NCBI RefSeq assembly: GCF_007827815.1
Contig: NZ_VITH01000015.1
Location: 1 to 64,000, forward strand
Reading direction: 5' to 3'
Source: Azospirillum brasilense
GTDB taxonomy: Bacteria; Pseudomonadota; Alphaproteobacteria; Azospirillales; Azospirillaceae
DNA: 64,000 bases
The translations under genes were made by a program, and so were the position numbers. Positions 49,727-59,288 of this stretch are shown here, piece after piece. The notes under the pieces were generated by a model. It was not told where the DNA came from. It did not search any database and saw nothing but the letters and a program-made list of their open reading frames with translations. Every line of letters begins with the position of its first letter. Position 1 is the stretch's first letter.

Positions 49727-50809
49727 ATGAGCACACGTCAATCCGGCTGGTCCCGCCGCACCCTGCTGAAAGCCGGCGCCGCCGGCACCGCGGCGCTCGC
49801 CATGCCGGCGATCTGGAGCCCGGCCCGCGCGCAGAACAAGCGCATCGTCGTGCGCGACGACGGCGGCATCTACACCAAGGCCTACGGCGAGGTCTTCTAC
49901 AAGCCCTTCACCGCGGCCACCGGCATCGAGGTCGTCGGCGTCCAGGCCAACGCCGAGCCGACCGCCCAGATCCGCTCGATGGTCGAGGCGAAGTCCTACA
50001 CCTGGGACATGGCCAAGATCAGCGAGCCGGCCATCCTCATGCTGACCAGCGGCGACAAGCCGATGCTGGAGAAGCACGGGCTGGAGAACGATCCGGCGGT
50101 CGCCGGCATTCCCAAGCAGTACATGTCGGAATACGGCGTCGGCACCAACGTCTACACCACCGTGCTGGCCTACCGCACCGACGCCTTCAAGGGCCGCAAG
50201 GCACCGGCCTCCTGGAAGGATTTCTACGACGTCGCCGGCGTCCCCGGCCGCCGCGCGCTGCGCAAGCACCCCTTCGACACCATCGAGCAGGCGCTGATGG
50301 CCGACGGCGTGCCCACCGGCGAGGTCTATCCCTGCGACTTCGACCGTGCCTTCAAGGCACTGGACCGCATCAAGAAGGACATCCCGATCTTCTGGACCAG
50401 CGGCGCGCAGGTCGAGCAGATGCTGATCTCCGGCGAGGTCGATCTCGTCCCGACCTGGGTGTCGCGCCCGCAGGCGGCGATCGCCGCCGGCGCTCCGGTC
50501 GGCATCGTCTGGGACCAGAACATCTGGGGCCTCGACAACTGGGCCATCCTGGCCGGCACCCCGAACGCCGACGCCTGCCGCCAGTTCATCAAGTTCACCT
50601 GCGACCCGAAGCGTCAGGCCGAGCTGGTGAAGTACTTCCCGGCCGGCGTCACCATGCCCGACGCCTTCAAGCACATCGATCCGGCGATCGCCCCCAACTG
50701 CCCGACCTTCCCGGCGAACATCGAGAAGGGCGTCAAGATCAACGCGCAGTTCTGGCTGGACAACCAGCAGAAGGCGCTCGAGCGCTACAACGCCTGGCTG
50801 CTTAGCTGA
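49727..50809 (+). CDS. ABC transporter substrate-binding protein (PotD-like)
   Basis: A 360-residue exported protein with a Tat leader (SRRTLLKAGAAGTAALAMPAIW). The mature part opens KRIVVRDDGGIYTKAYGEVFYKPFTAATGIEVVGVQ, as in polyamine/thiamine-like binding proteins of this family. The ligand is unknown; the downstream DapA-like enzyme and upstream FAD dehydrogenase suggest a hydroxy or keto acid. Two strong hairpins follow its stop before the ATPase gene. Confidence 0.9.
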   Translation: MSTRQSGWSRRTLLKAGAAGTAALAMPAIWSPARAQNKRIVVRDDGGIYTKAYGEVFYKPFTAATGIEVVGVQANAEPTAQIRSMVEAKSYTWDMAKISEPAILMLTSGDKPMLEKHGLENDPAVAGIPKQYMSEYGVGTNVYTTVLAYRTDAFKGRKAPASWKDFYDVAGVPGRRALRKHPFDTIEQALMADGVPTGEVYPCDFDRAFKALDRIKKDIPIFWTSGAQVEQMLISGEVDLVPTWVSRPQAAIAAGAPVGIVWDQNIWGLDNWAILAGTPNADACRQFIKFTCDPKRQAELVKYFPAGVTMPDAFKHIDPAIAPNCPTFPANIEKGVKINAQFWLDNQQKALERYNAWLLS

Positions 50810-50814
50810 GGCGA

Positions 50815-50880
50815 CGGGACGCTCCGTCCCGACTGAGGACCCGCGACCGGACCCGCCCGCAGGACGGAGCCGGTCGCGGG
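50815..50880 (+). terminator. two hairpins between binding-protein and ATPase genes
   Basis: CGGGACG (50815-50821) pairs with CGTCCCG (50825-50831), and CCCGCGACCGG (50840-50850) pairs with CCGGTCGCGGG (50870-50880), both perfectly. They stand inside the operon after the binding-protein gene. Such stem-loops often stop most transcripts or protect the 3' end of the binding-protein RNA, so the binding protein is made in excess over the membrane parts. Confidence 0.65.
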
Positions 50881-50933
50881 GCTCCCGCATTTTCTCCCCA
50901 CTCCCTTTCTTTCTCGACGCGAGGAGACCTGCC

Positions 50934-52064
50934 ATGTCGTCGTCCAGCCTAACCGTCCAGGGCCTCGCCAAGCGCTACGGCGATTTCGTGGCGCTCGCCC
51001 CCACGGATCTCGTGGTCGCCGACGGTGAATTCCTGACCCTGCTCGGCCCGTCGGGCTCGGGCAAGACGACGTTGCTCAGTCTGCTCGCCGGGCTGGTTCC
51101 GCCCGACGAAGGAATCGTGCGCATCGGCGCGCAGGACGTGACCTACGCCCCGCCCTACGAGCGCGACATTGGCGTGGTGTTCCAGAACTACGCCCTGTTC
51201 CCCCACATGACGATCGCCGAGAACATCGCCTTCCCGCTGAAGATGCGGAAGATCCCGGAGGCCGAGGCGAAGAAGCGCGCCCGCGAGGCGCTTGAGATGG
51301 TCCATCTGCCGCACATCGCCGGGCGCTACCCGCGCGAGCTGTCGGGCGGCCAGCAGCAGCGCGTCGCGCTGGCCCGCTGCATGGTCTACAAGCCGTCGAT
51401 CATCCTGATGGACGAGCCGCTGGGCGCGCTGGACAAGAAGCTGCGCGAGCACATGCAGCTCGAGATCAAGCATCTGCACCGCGAGCTGGGGACGACGGTC
51501 GTCTACGTCACCCACGACCAGGAAGAGGCGATGACGATGTCGGATCGCATCTGCCTGATGAATTCCGGCCGCATCGAGCAGCTCGGCACGCCGGCCGACC
51601 TTTATTTCCGCCCGCGCACGCTGTTCGTCGCCGACTTCCTCGGCGAATCCAACCTGCTGCCGGCCTCGCTGGGGACCCGGCTGGGCGACGAGGCGGAGAT
51701 CCGGCTGGGCAGCACCGGCCTTCCGGGCCGCGCGCTCGCCAACGGCCAGGACCTGCCGCCGGGCTCCCCGGTGCGGGTGATGGTGCGGCCGCAGAACCTG
51801 ACCATCGCCCGTCCGTCGGGGGATGAACCGGCCGTGATGGGCCGGGTGTCCGACGTGATGGTCACCGGCAGCCTGACCAAGGTCTACATGCAGCCGCTCG
51901 ACGACGCCCTGCCGCCGCTGGTCGCCGCCTTCGCCACCCGCAACGAGGCCGAGGCGATCCGCATCGACGACGTGCTGGCGCTGTCCTGGGACAGCCGCGA
52001 CGCCGTGGTGATCGCGGACCGCGGCCCGGCGGCCATGCCCGCAACCACGGCCAAGGCGGCCTGA
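50934..52064 (+). CDS. ABC transporter ATPase, PotA type
   Basis: A 376-residue ATPase: Walker A GPSGSGKTT, Q-loop VFQNYALFPHMTIAENIAFPLKM, signature LSGGQQQR, Walker B IILMDEPLGALD, His in VTHDQEEAM, TOBE domain at the C-terminus. GAGGAGACC precedes ATG 50934. It energises the fused permease encoded two bases downstream. Confidence 0.93.
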   Translation: MSSSSLTVQGLAKRYGDFVALAPTDLVVADGEFLTLLGPSGSGKTTLLSLLAGLVPPDEGIVRIGAQDVTYAPPYERDIGVVFQNYALFPHMTIAENIAFPLKMRKIPEAEAKKRAREALEMVHLPHIAGRYPRELSGGQQQRVALARCMVYKPSIILMDEPLGALDKKLREHMQLEIKHLHRELGTTVVYVTHDQEEAMTMSDRICLMNSGRIEQLGTPADLYFRPRTLFVADFLGESNLLPASLGTRLGDEAEIRLGSTGLPGRALANGQDLPPGSPVRVMVRPQNLTIARPSGDEPAVMGRVSDVMVTGSLTKVYMQPLDDALPPLVAAFATRNEAEAIRIDDVLALSWDSRDAVVIADRGPAAMPATTAKAA

Positions 52065-52065
52065 C

Positions 52066-53850
52066 ATGAGCGACCAGATCATGACCATGCCCCACGCCGC
52101 CCCACGGCGCGGCGCCCCGCCGGCCTGGCGCAAACCGGTGCTGATGGGCGCCCCCATCGTCCTGCTGCTCACCGTCTTCCTGGTCTTCCCGGTCGGGCAG
52201 CTCCTGGCGCTCAGCGTATACAACGGCCAGGGTTTCACGCTGGCGCCCTACCAGCAGCTCTTCGCGTCCAGCCTCTACGTCACCGTGCTGTGGATCACGC
52301 TGAAGATCTCGCTGGCGACGACGCTGGTCGCGGTGGCCGGGGCCTACCCCATCGCCTACCTGATCTCCGTCACCAAGGGGCCGGCGAAGAGCCGTCTGAT
52401 CTTCTGGGTGCTGCTGGCCTTCTGGACCAGCTTCCTGGTGCGCGCCTTCGCCTGGGTCATCATCCTCGGCCGCAACGGCGTCATCAACGGCACGCTGATG
52501 TCGCTGGGCATCATCGACCGCCCGATCGACCTGCTCTACGGCTTCGGCTCGGTTCTGGTCGGCATGGTGCACGCCATGCTGCCGCTGGCGGTGATGACCA
52601 TGCTGGCGGTGATGGAGAACATCGACCGCACCCTGCCCCGCGCCGCCAGCACGCTCGGCGCGCGTCCCGGCACCGCCTTCTGGACCGTCTATTTCCCGCT
52701 GTCGCTGCCCGGCGTCGCCGCCGCCGCGATCATGGTCTTCGTGACGGCCATCGGCTTCTTCATCGTGCCGGCCCTGCTCGGCGGACGGCGTGAGACGATG
52801 ATCACCCAGCTCATCATCGACCAGATCCAGCAGACGCTGAACTGGGGCCTGGCGGGCGCCATCTCGGTTCTGCTGCTGATGGTGGTGCTGGCGGTGTTCC
52901 TCCTCTACGACCGCGTCTTCGGCTTCGCCACGCTGACCGGCGAGACCGCGGGGGCCGCGCACAACCGCGACACCGCCATGCGGCGGCTGGGCGGCCGGGT
53001 GCTCGGGCTGCTGGGTGCGGCGAGCGACGCGTTGATCGGCCTCTTCCCGCGCCGCCGCCCGCGCGGCACCGGCGAGATGCCGTCGGCCGGCCTGCGGACG
53101 CTGGTGTGGGCGATGCTGGTGCTGATCAGCCTGCCGGCCTTCCTGATGGTCCCGCTGTCCTTCGGCGAGGCCGGTCTGGCCTGGCCGCCCACCGGCTTCT
53201 CGCTGCAATGGTACGAGCAGCTGTTCCAGTCCCCGCTGTGGATGCAGGCGCTGACCCGCTCGCTGGTGGTGGCCTTCGGCACCGGCCTGCTGTCGATGGC
53301 GATCGGCGTGCCGGCGGCCTTCCTGATGGTGCGCACCCGGATGCGGGGCAAGGGCGCCATGCTGGCCTTCATTCTGTCGCCGGTGATCGTGCCGCGCATG
53401 ATCATCGCCGTCGGCATGTTCTACCTGTTCGCCCAGATGGGGCTGGTCGGCACCATCCTGGGTCTGGTGATCGGCCACACGGTCGTCGCCGTCCCCTATG
53501 TGGTGATGACGATGACGGCGGTGCTGCGCAACTACGACACCCGGCTCGACCTCGCGGCGCAGAGCCTGGGCGCCCGTCCGCTGGCCGCGCTGCGCCACGT
53601 CACCTTCCCGATCCTGGGCGCCGGCATGCTGTCGTCCTTCCTGTTCGCCTTCGCCACCTCCTTCGACGAGCTGACCATCTCGCTGTTCTCGTCGGGCGGT
53701 CTCAGCGCCACCCTGCCCAAACAGTTCTGGGACGAGGTGACGCTGCAGGTCTCCCCCGTCATCGCGGCGGTGTCCACCGGTCTCCTCGTCTTCGTCGCGG
53801 TGCTGATCTACGCCGCGGACCGGCTGCGCCGGCGCAGCCTGGCCTCCTGA
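52066..53850 (+). CDS. fused two-domain ABC permease (PotB-PotC in one chain)
   Basis: A 594-residue membrane protein containing two complete permease domains. The first (about 25-290) has the EAA loop RAASTLGARPGTAFWTVYFPLSLPGV; the second (about 340-594) has LAAQSLGARPLAALRHVTFPILGAGM. Between them is a hydrophilic linker with RRRPRGTGE. Normally PotB and PotC are separate genes, as they are in the operon at 23627-25323. The fusion would fix the two halves at 1:1. It starts one base after the ATPase stop. Confidence 0.92.
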   Translation: MSDQIMTMPHAAPRRGAPPAWRKPVLMGAPIVLLLTVFLVFPVGQLLALSVYNGQGFTLAPYQQLFASSLYVTVLWITLKISLATTLVAVAGAYPIAYLISVTKGPAKSRLIFWVLLAFWTSFLVRAFAWVIILGRNGVINGTLMSLGIIDRPIDLLYGFGSVLVGMVHAMLPLAVMTMLAVMENIDRTLPRAASTLGARPGTAFWTVYFPLSLPGVAAAAIMVFVTAIGFFIVPALLGGRRETMITQLIIDQIQQTLNWGLAGAISVLLLMVVLAVFLLYDRVFGFATLTGETAGAAHNRDTAMRRLGGRVLGLLGAASDALIGLFPRRRPRGTGEMPSAGLRTLVWAMLVLISLPAFLMVPLSFGEAGLAWPPTGFSLQWYEQLFQSPLWMQALTRSLVVAFGTGLLSMAIGVPAAFLMVRTRMRGKGAMLAFILSPVIVPRMIIAVGMFYLFAQMGLVGTILGLVIGHTVVAVPYVVMTMTAVLRNYDTRLDLAAQSLGARPLAALRHVTFPILGAGMLSSFLFAFATSFDELTISLFSSGGLSATLPKQFWDEVTLQVSPVIAAVSTGLLVFVAVLIYAADRLRRRSLAS

Positions 53851-53900
53851 CCAGCGCCCGCGCCGACGCGTCCATCTCTTCGCACTTCCAAGGATACATC

Positions 53901-54821
53901 ATGCTCGATGCCACCAAACTCCGCGGCATTCTGCCCGCCACCCCGACGCCGGTGACCGCCGACGGCACCATCGACGTCGCGGCGTCGAAGGCGCTGTTCT
54001 CCTGGCTGAACCGCCAGGGGATCGACGGGGTGGTTCCGCTGGGCGGCACCGGCGAGTACGGCGCGCTGGCGCGCGCCGAGCGCAACCGCTTCGCCGCCTT
54101 GACGGTCGAGGCGATGGCCGGCCGGAAGCCGGTGATCGCCGGCGTCCTCGACACCGGCTACCACGACGCCCTGGCCGCGGGCCGCGATTTCGCGGCGGCC
54201 GGCGTGGACGGCCTGCTGGTCCTGACGCCCTACTACACCAACCCGACCCAGGCCGGCATCCGCGACTATTTCCTGCGCTACGCCGACGAGTCGCCGGTGC
54301 CGATCCTGATCTACGAGATCCCCTACCGCACCCGCATCGCCGTCGATCCGGAGGTGCTGCACGAGCTGTCGCGCCACGAGCGGATCGTCGGCATGAAGGC
54401 CTGCAACACCGACATGTACCATTTCCTGCGCACGATGGCCGGGCTGGACCCGTCCTTCGCCATGCTGAGCGGCGAGGACACGCTGTTCCCGCTGCATGTG
54501 GCCGCGGGGGCCAAGGGCGGCATCGTGGTCACGGCCAACCTCCTGCCGCGCGCCTGGCGCCTGGTCTTCGACCTCGCCTCGTCCGGCAAGACCGCCGAGG
54601 CGCTGGAGGTGCACCGCACCCTCATCCCCATGATGAACCTCGCCTTCGCCGAGACCAACCCCGGCCCGATGAAGTCGGTGATGGACCTGATCGGCGTGAA
54701 CGCCCCGGCCATGCTGCCGCCGCTGCGCGAGCCGCGGCCGGAGCTGCGCGAGGCGCTGAAAGGCGAACTGGCGCGCCTTCTGACCACCTATGAAGGGCTG
54801 CCGGCGGCCGCGGTGGCCTGA
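53901..54821 (+). CDS. dihydrodipicolinate-synthase-family aldolase/lyase
   Basis: A 306-residue class I aldolase-fold enzyme. The Schiff-base lysine is Lys166 in RIVGMKACNTD, the phenolic Tyr138 lies in PILIYEIPYRT, and the substrate carboxylate motif is GGTGE (48-52). Members of this family include DapA, N-acetylneuraminate lyase, KDG aldolase and hydroxyproline-pathway dehydratases; lysine synthesis is unlikely because of its transport operon. It probably cleaves or dehydrates a 2-oxo acid produced by the FAD dehydrogenase encoded upstream. Confidence 0.88.
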   Translation: MLDATKLRGILPATPTPVTADGTIDVAASKALFSWLNRQGIDGVVPLGGTGEYGALARAERNRFAALTVEAMAGRKPVIAGVLDTGYHDALAAGRDFAAAGVDGLLVLTPYYTNPTQAGIRDYFLRYADESPVPILIYEIPYRTRIAVDPEVLHELSRHERIVGMKACNTDMYHFLRTMAGLDPSFAMLSGEDTLFPLHVAAGAKGGIVVTANLLPRAWRLVFDLASSGKTAEALEVHRTLIPMMNLAFAETNPGPMKSVMDLIGVNAPAMLPPLREPRPELREALKGELARLLTTYEGLPAAAVA

Positions 54822-54906
54822 CCGGTGGCAACGCTTGCGCGTGGCATCCGGCGCGCCGGATGCTATGCGTAGGCGAACCATGCCGACGACGCGAGGACGA
54901 GCACCG

Positions 54907-55779
54907 ATGAAGGCCGGAAAGACCACCAGGACGGGCGGCATGGCGGAGGAGGACGGCCAACAGGCCGGCACCGCGCCGGCCGTGAAGCCGAAGGCCGACC
55001 CGCGCGAATCCTCGCTGTTCGTCGGCTCGACCGAGAAGACCTTCCAGATCCTGCACGCCTTCGACGGCCCGCACCGGCAGATGCCGCTGTCCGAGATCGC
55101 CAAGGCGGCGGGCCTGGACCGCAGCGCCGCCCAGCGGCTGGTCTACACGCTGGAGACGCTCGGCTACCTGCGGCGCGTCCACGGCACGCGCAACTACGCG
55201 CTCAGCCCGAAGATGCTGCAGTTCTCCTACAACTACCTGCGGGCGAACGAACTGATCGAGAAGGCGTCGCCCTATCTGCTGGAAATCAGCCGGAGCGTCG
55301 GCGAGACCGCCAACCTGCAGGAGCTGGACGGCCACGAGATCGTCTTCGTCGCCCGTTTCCCCGGCCGGCATCTGGTGAACATCGACATCATGGTCGGCAG
55401 CCGGCTGCCCGCCTACTTCACTGCGTCGGGAACCGCCATCCTGTCGCGCCTGTCGGAGGAGGAGCGGGAGGAGATCCTGGCCCGCACCGACCTCCGCCCG
55501 CTCACCCCCTTCACCGTGAACGACCCCGGCCGGCTGCGCGCCCGCGTGCAGGAGGCGGCCGAAAAAGGCTACGCCGTGGTGACCAACGAGACGGTGATGG
55601 GCGACATCTCGGTCGCCGCCGCCATCACCGACGAGCATGGGCACGCGGTCGCCGGCCTGAACATCTCCGTCCCCACCACCCGCTGGACGCCGGAAACGGC
55701 CGAACAGGAACTCGCCCGCCATGTGCTGGTGGCGGCGACCTCGATCTCCGTCAACAAGTTCGCCGGCTACCCCCGGTAA
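54907..55779 (+). CDS. IclR-family regulator
   Basis: A 290-residue regulator. The winged helix is at about 48-105 (STEKTFQILHAFDGP, then MPLSEIAKAAGLDRSAAQRLVYTLETLGYL). The effector domain contains GRHLVNIDIMVGSRLPAYFTASGTAILSRL, the IclR ligand pocket pattern. ATG 54907 has GAGGAC upstream. It closes the FAD-dehydrogenase/ABC/DapA cluster and is its likely regulator. It converges with the next ABC gene with five bases between stops. Confidence 0.92.
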   Translation: MKAGKTTRTGGMAEEDGQQAGTAPAVKPKADPRESSLFVGSTEKTFQILHAFDGPHRQMPLSEIAKAAGLDRSAAQRLVYTLETLGYLRRVHGTRNYALSPKMLQFSYNYLRANELIEKASPYLLEISRSVGETANLQELDGHEIVFVARFPGRHLVNIDIMVGSRLPAYFTASGTAILSRLSEEEREEILARTDLRPLTPFTVNDPGRLRARVQEAAEKGYAVVTNETVMGDISVAAAITDEHGHAVAGLNISVPTTRWTPETAEQELARHVLVAATSISVNKFAGYPR

Positions 55780-55784
55780 CGGCG

Positions 55785-58334
55785 TCAGGACGGAAGCGTC
55801 GGCACGGCGGCGATCAGCCGCCGCGTGTAGGGGTGCTCCGGCGCGGCGAACAGGCGGTCGCCCGGCCCTTCCTCGACGATGGCGCCGGCGGCCATCACCA
55901 CGACCCGGTCGGCGATGGCCTCGACCACGGCAAGGTCGTGGCTGATGAACAAATACGTCAGCCCATGCCGCTCCTTCAGCGCCGCCAGGAGATGCAGCAC
56001 CTGCTGTCGGACCGAGACGTCGAGGGCGGACACCGCCTCGTCGAGCACGATGATCCTCGCCCCGGCGGCGAGCGCCCGCGCGATGGCGACGCGCTGCGCC
56101 TGCCCGCCCGACAGCTCGTGCGGGTAGCGGTCCAGGATGGCGGGGTCGAGGTCGACCGACCGCATCAGCCCGGCCAGCCGCCCCTCCCGCTCCGCGGCGG
56201 GCACACCGGCCAGGAAGCGCAGCGGCGCCGTCAGGGTCCGCCGGATCGTCTTGCGCGGGTTGAGCGAGGACAGCGGGTCCTGGAAGACATACTGCACCGT
56301 CCGGCCCAGCGCCCGCGGCCCTTCGGCGGCCAGTTCGGCGAGGGGACGCCCGTCGAGCCGGACGGTCCCGCCGGTCGGCCGGCTCAGCCCGACGAGGCTG
56401 CGGGCGAGCGTCGACTTGCCGCTGCCCGACTCCCCGACGATCCCCAGCGTTTCCCCGGCGGCCACCCGCAGCGATACGGCTTTCAAGGCAGTGACCGCCG
56501 GGCGTGACCGCCCGAACAGGGACCGGCGCGCCGCGTATGTCTTGACCAGATCGCGAACCTCGACCGCCCAGCCCACCGACGACGCCCCCCGCGGCGGCGT
56601 CTCCGGGCGCCGTGACCGCCCGAGGACCGGCACGGCGGCGAGCAGGCGCCGGGTGTAGGCGTGCCGCGGGCGGGTGAGGACGCTGCGGGTGTCGCCCTCC
56701 TCGACGATTTCCCCCTGGAACATCACGGCCACCCGGTCGCAGAGACGGGCGATGACTCCGAAATCGTGGCTGATGAAGACGACGGCGAGGCCCCGCCGCC
56801 GGCGCAGATCGTCCAGCAGATCCAGGATCTCGGCCTGGACGGTGACGTCGAGCGCGGTGGTCGGCTCGTCGGCGATGATCAGCTCCGGGTCGTTGGCCAG
56901 CGCCATGGCGATGCCGACCCGCTGGCGCTGCCCGCCCGACAGCTCGTGCGGGTGGGCGTGGACGAGGGTGGTGGGGTCGGGCAGCTTCACCGCGGCGAAC
57001 AGCTCCACCACCCGCCGGTCGGCCTCGGCCCGCGGCACCGGGCGATGGGCGCGCAGCGCCTCGGCCACCTGCGCGCCGACCGGCATCAGCGGATGGAGAG
57101 TCGTCAGCGGGTCCTGGAAGACGTAGGCGATCCGCCCGCCGCGCAGCCGTTGCAACGCCCCGACCGGCAGGGCCAGCAGATCGTCCCCGGCGAACCGCAC
57201 CGATCCGCCGCGCACCACGCCCGGCGGCGAGGCGACGAGGCGCGCGATGGACAGCGCCGTGACCGACTTGCCGGACCCGGACTCGCCGATGATGCCCAGG
57301 CATTCGCCGGGGGCGACGCGCAGGTCGACGCCCTTCACCGCGTCCACCGGGCCGTCCGCCCGATTGCCCGCCGTGTCGAAGGCCGTGCGCAGGCCAGTGA
57401 CCTGCAGCAGCGCGCCAGGGTCCGGGGCCGAATTCCCGCCGCCCCCGGCAGCCCGCTCCACCCGCGTGGCGGCGCCCGGCGCGCCGGGGATGCCGGAGCG
57501 CAGGCGCGGGTCGAGCGCGTCGCGCAGCCCGTCGCCGATCAGGTTCATGCTCATCACGATCAGGAAGACGACCAGCCCCGGCACCGCCGCGACGTGCGGC
57601 GCGGTGATCAGCGCCTTGCGCCCCTCGCTCAGCATCGAGCCGAGGTCCGCCTGCGGCGGCTGCGACCCCAGCCCCAGGAAGGACAGGCCGGCGGTCTCCA
57701 GGATCATCCAGCCCACGGTGGTCGAGGCGGTGATGATGATGACCGGCAGGACGTTGGGCAGCACCTCGCCCAGCAGGATGCGCGCCTCGCCCATGCCGGA
57801 CAGGCGTGCCGCGTCCACGAACTCCCGGCGGCGCAGGCCGGCGGTGGCGCCGCGGACGTTGCGCGCGAAGAAAGGAATGTTGGCGACCACCACGGCGTAG
57901 AGCGCGTTGAGCAGCCCCGGCCCCAGCGCCGCCACGATGGCGAGCGCCAGCAGCAGATAGGGGAAGGCCATCAGCACGTCGATGCCGCGCATCAGCACGC
58001 CGTCGGTGCGCCCGCCCGCGTAGCCGGCGACCAGGCCGATGGCCGACCCGACCAGCGCCGCGAGGAGGGAGGCCGCGACGCCGACCCCCAGGCTCAGCCG
58101 CGTCCCCCAGACCAGCCGGGCCAGCACGTCGCGCCCCAGCGTGTCGGTGCCGAGCCACGCCCCGGCGCTGAAGGGCGGCAGCAGGCGCCGGGCGGGGTCG
58201 ATGGCGTCCGGGTCGGCCAGCGGCAGGACGTGCGCGGCGAGCGCGGCCAGGACGATCAGCGTCAGCAGCACGAGCCCCAGCGCCGCCAGCCGGTTGCGCA
58301 TCACGCGGCGCAAGAGAGCCAAGCCGCCCCTCAC
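55785..58334 (-). CDS. fused DppC permease - DppD - DppF ATPases of a peptide/nickel-type ABC importer
   Basis: An 849-residue chain with three complete modules. Residues about 1-285 are a DppC-type permease (SAGAWLGTDTLGRDVLARLVWGTRLSL; EAA loop FVDAARLSGMGEARILLGEVLPNVLPV). Residues about 310-580 are the first ATPase (GESGSGKS, ELSGGQRQR, IIADEPTTALD). Residues about 590-849 are the second (GESGSGKS, ELSGGQAQR, IVLDEAVSALDVS). These are usually three genes. GTG 58334 overlaps the stop of the DppB-type gene (GTGA) and gives the usual LALLRRVMRNRLA opening; ATG 58301 is the alternative. Confidence 0.92.
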   Translation of the reverse strand: MRGGLALLRRVMRNRLAALGLVLLTLIVLAALAAHVLPLADPDAIDPARRLLPPFSAGAWLGTDTLGRDVLARLVWGTRLSLGVGVAASLLAALVGSAIGLVAGYAGGRTDGVLMRGIDVLMAFPYLLLALAIVAALGPGLLNALYAVVVANIPFFARNVRGATAGLRRREFVDAARLSGMGEARILLGEVLPNVLPVIIITASTTVGWMILETAGLSFLGLGSQPPQADLGSMLSEGRKALITAPHVAAVPGLVVFLIVMSMNLIGDGLRDALDPRLRSGIPGAPGAATRVERAAGGGGNSAPDPGALLQVTGLRTAFDTAGNRADGPVDAVKGVDLRVAPGECLGIIGESGSGKSVTALSIARLVASPPGVVRGGSVRFAGDDLLALPVGALQRLRGGRIAYVFQDPLTTLHPLMPVGAQVAEALRAHRPVPRAEADRRVVELFAAVKLPDPTTLVHAHPHELSGGQRQRVGIAMALANDPELIIADEPTTALDVTVQAEILDLLDDLRRRRGLAVVFISHDFGVIARLCDRVAVMFQGEIVEEGDTRSVLTRPRHAYTRRLLAAVPVLGRSRRPETPPRGASSVGWAVEVRDLVKTYAARRSLFGRSRPAVTALKAVSLRVAAGETLGIVGESGSGKSTLARSLVGLSRPTGGTVRLDGRPLAELAAEGPRALGRTVQYVFQDPLSSLNPRKTIRRTLTAPLRFLAGVPAAEREGRLAGLMRSVDLDPAILDRYPHELSGGQAQRVAIARALAAGARIIVLDEAVSALDVSVRQQVLHLLAALKERHGLTYLFISHDLAVVEAIADRVVVMAAGAIVEEGPGDRLFAAPEHPYTRRLIAAVPTLPS

Positions 58335-59278
58335 GGCGCGATCCTCGGGTCGAGCAGGCGTTGCAGTATGTCGGCCAGCAGATTGAACAGCACATAGCTG
58401 GCCGCGACCACCAGGACGCCGCCCTGGACCAGCAGCACATCGCGCGTCGCGATGGCGTTGACCAGCATGCGGCCGATGCCCGGCCACTGGAACACCGTCT
58501 CGATGTAGACCGCTCCGCCCAGGACGAAGCCGGCCTGGATGCCGATCACCGGGATCACCGTCACCATGGCCGCCCGCAGCGCGTGGCCGAACACCACGCG
58601 GCGCTCCGTCAGCCCCTTGGCCCGGGCGGTGCGGACGAAGTCCTGGCGCAGCACCTCCAGCATGGCCGACCGCGTCAGCCGGGCGATCACCCCGGCGGCC
58701 ACGATGGCCAGCGTCGCCGCCGGCAGCGCCAGATGCCACAGCAGGTCCGGCAGGTCCCCGCCGCCGTAGATGGAGACCATGCCGCTCACCGGCAGAAGCT
58801 GCCAGCGGACGGCGAAGACCAGGATCAGCAGCAGGCCGAGCCAGAAGGTCGGCATGGAGATCCCCACCAGCACGGCCAGAGTCACCAGCTTGTCGGCGAG
58901 GCCAAACTGCCGCACGGCGGACAGGATGCCGGCCAGCAGCCCGAGCACCGACGCCAGCACCAGCGCGGCACCGGCCAGCACCAGCGTGGCGGCGAAGCGC
59001 TCCGTCACCTCGTCGAGAACCGGCCGGTTGAGGCTGGAGGAACGCCCGAGGTCGCCCGCCAGCACGTTGCCCAGCCACGTCGCGTAGCGCACCGGCAGGC
59101 TGTGGTCGAGGCCGAGGTCCTGGCGGAGCCGCGCCACGTTCTCCGGCGTCGCGTAGGGGCCGAGGATCGCGGTCGCCGGGTCGCCGGGGATCAGCGCCAT
59201 GATCAGGAAGACGATCACGCTGAGCCCGAACAGCACGGGGACGAGCGCCGCGAGGCGGCCGAGGATGTAAGACCTCAC
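58331..59278 (-). CDS. ABC permease, DppB type
   Basis: A 315-residue membrane protein of six spans. Marks are IVFLIMALIPGDPA, the EAA loop FVRTARAKGLTERRVVFGHALRAAMVTVIPVIG, and VYIETVFQWPGIGRMLVNAI. GTG 59278 follows TTGAGGGGGCGCCC, with GAGGGGG at good spacing. Coupled at its stop to the fused DppCDF gene. Confidence 0.92.
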   Translation of the reverse strand: MRSYILGRLAALVPVLFGLSVIVFLIMALIPGDPATAILGPYATPENVARLRQDLGLDHSLPVRYATWLGNVLAGDLGRSSSLNRPVLDEVTERFAATLVLAGAALVLASVLGLLAGILSAVRQFGLADKLVTLAVLVGISMPTFWLGLLLILVFAVRWQLLPVSGMVSIYGGGDLPDLLWHLALPAATLAIVAAGVIARLTRSAMLEVLRQDFVRTARAKGLTERRVVFGHALRAAMVTVIPVIGIQAGFVLGGAVYIETVFQWPGIGRMLVNAIATRDVLLVQGGVLVVAASYVLFNLLADILQRLLDPRIAP

Positions 59279-59288
59279 GGGCGCCCCC

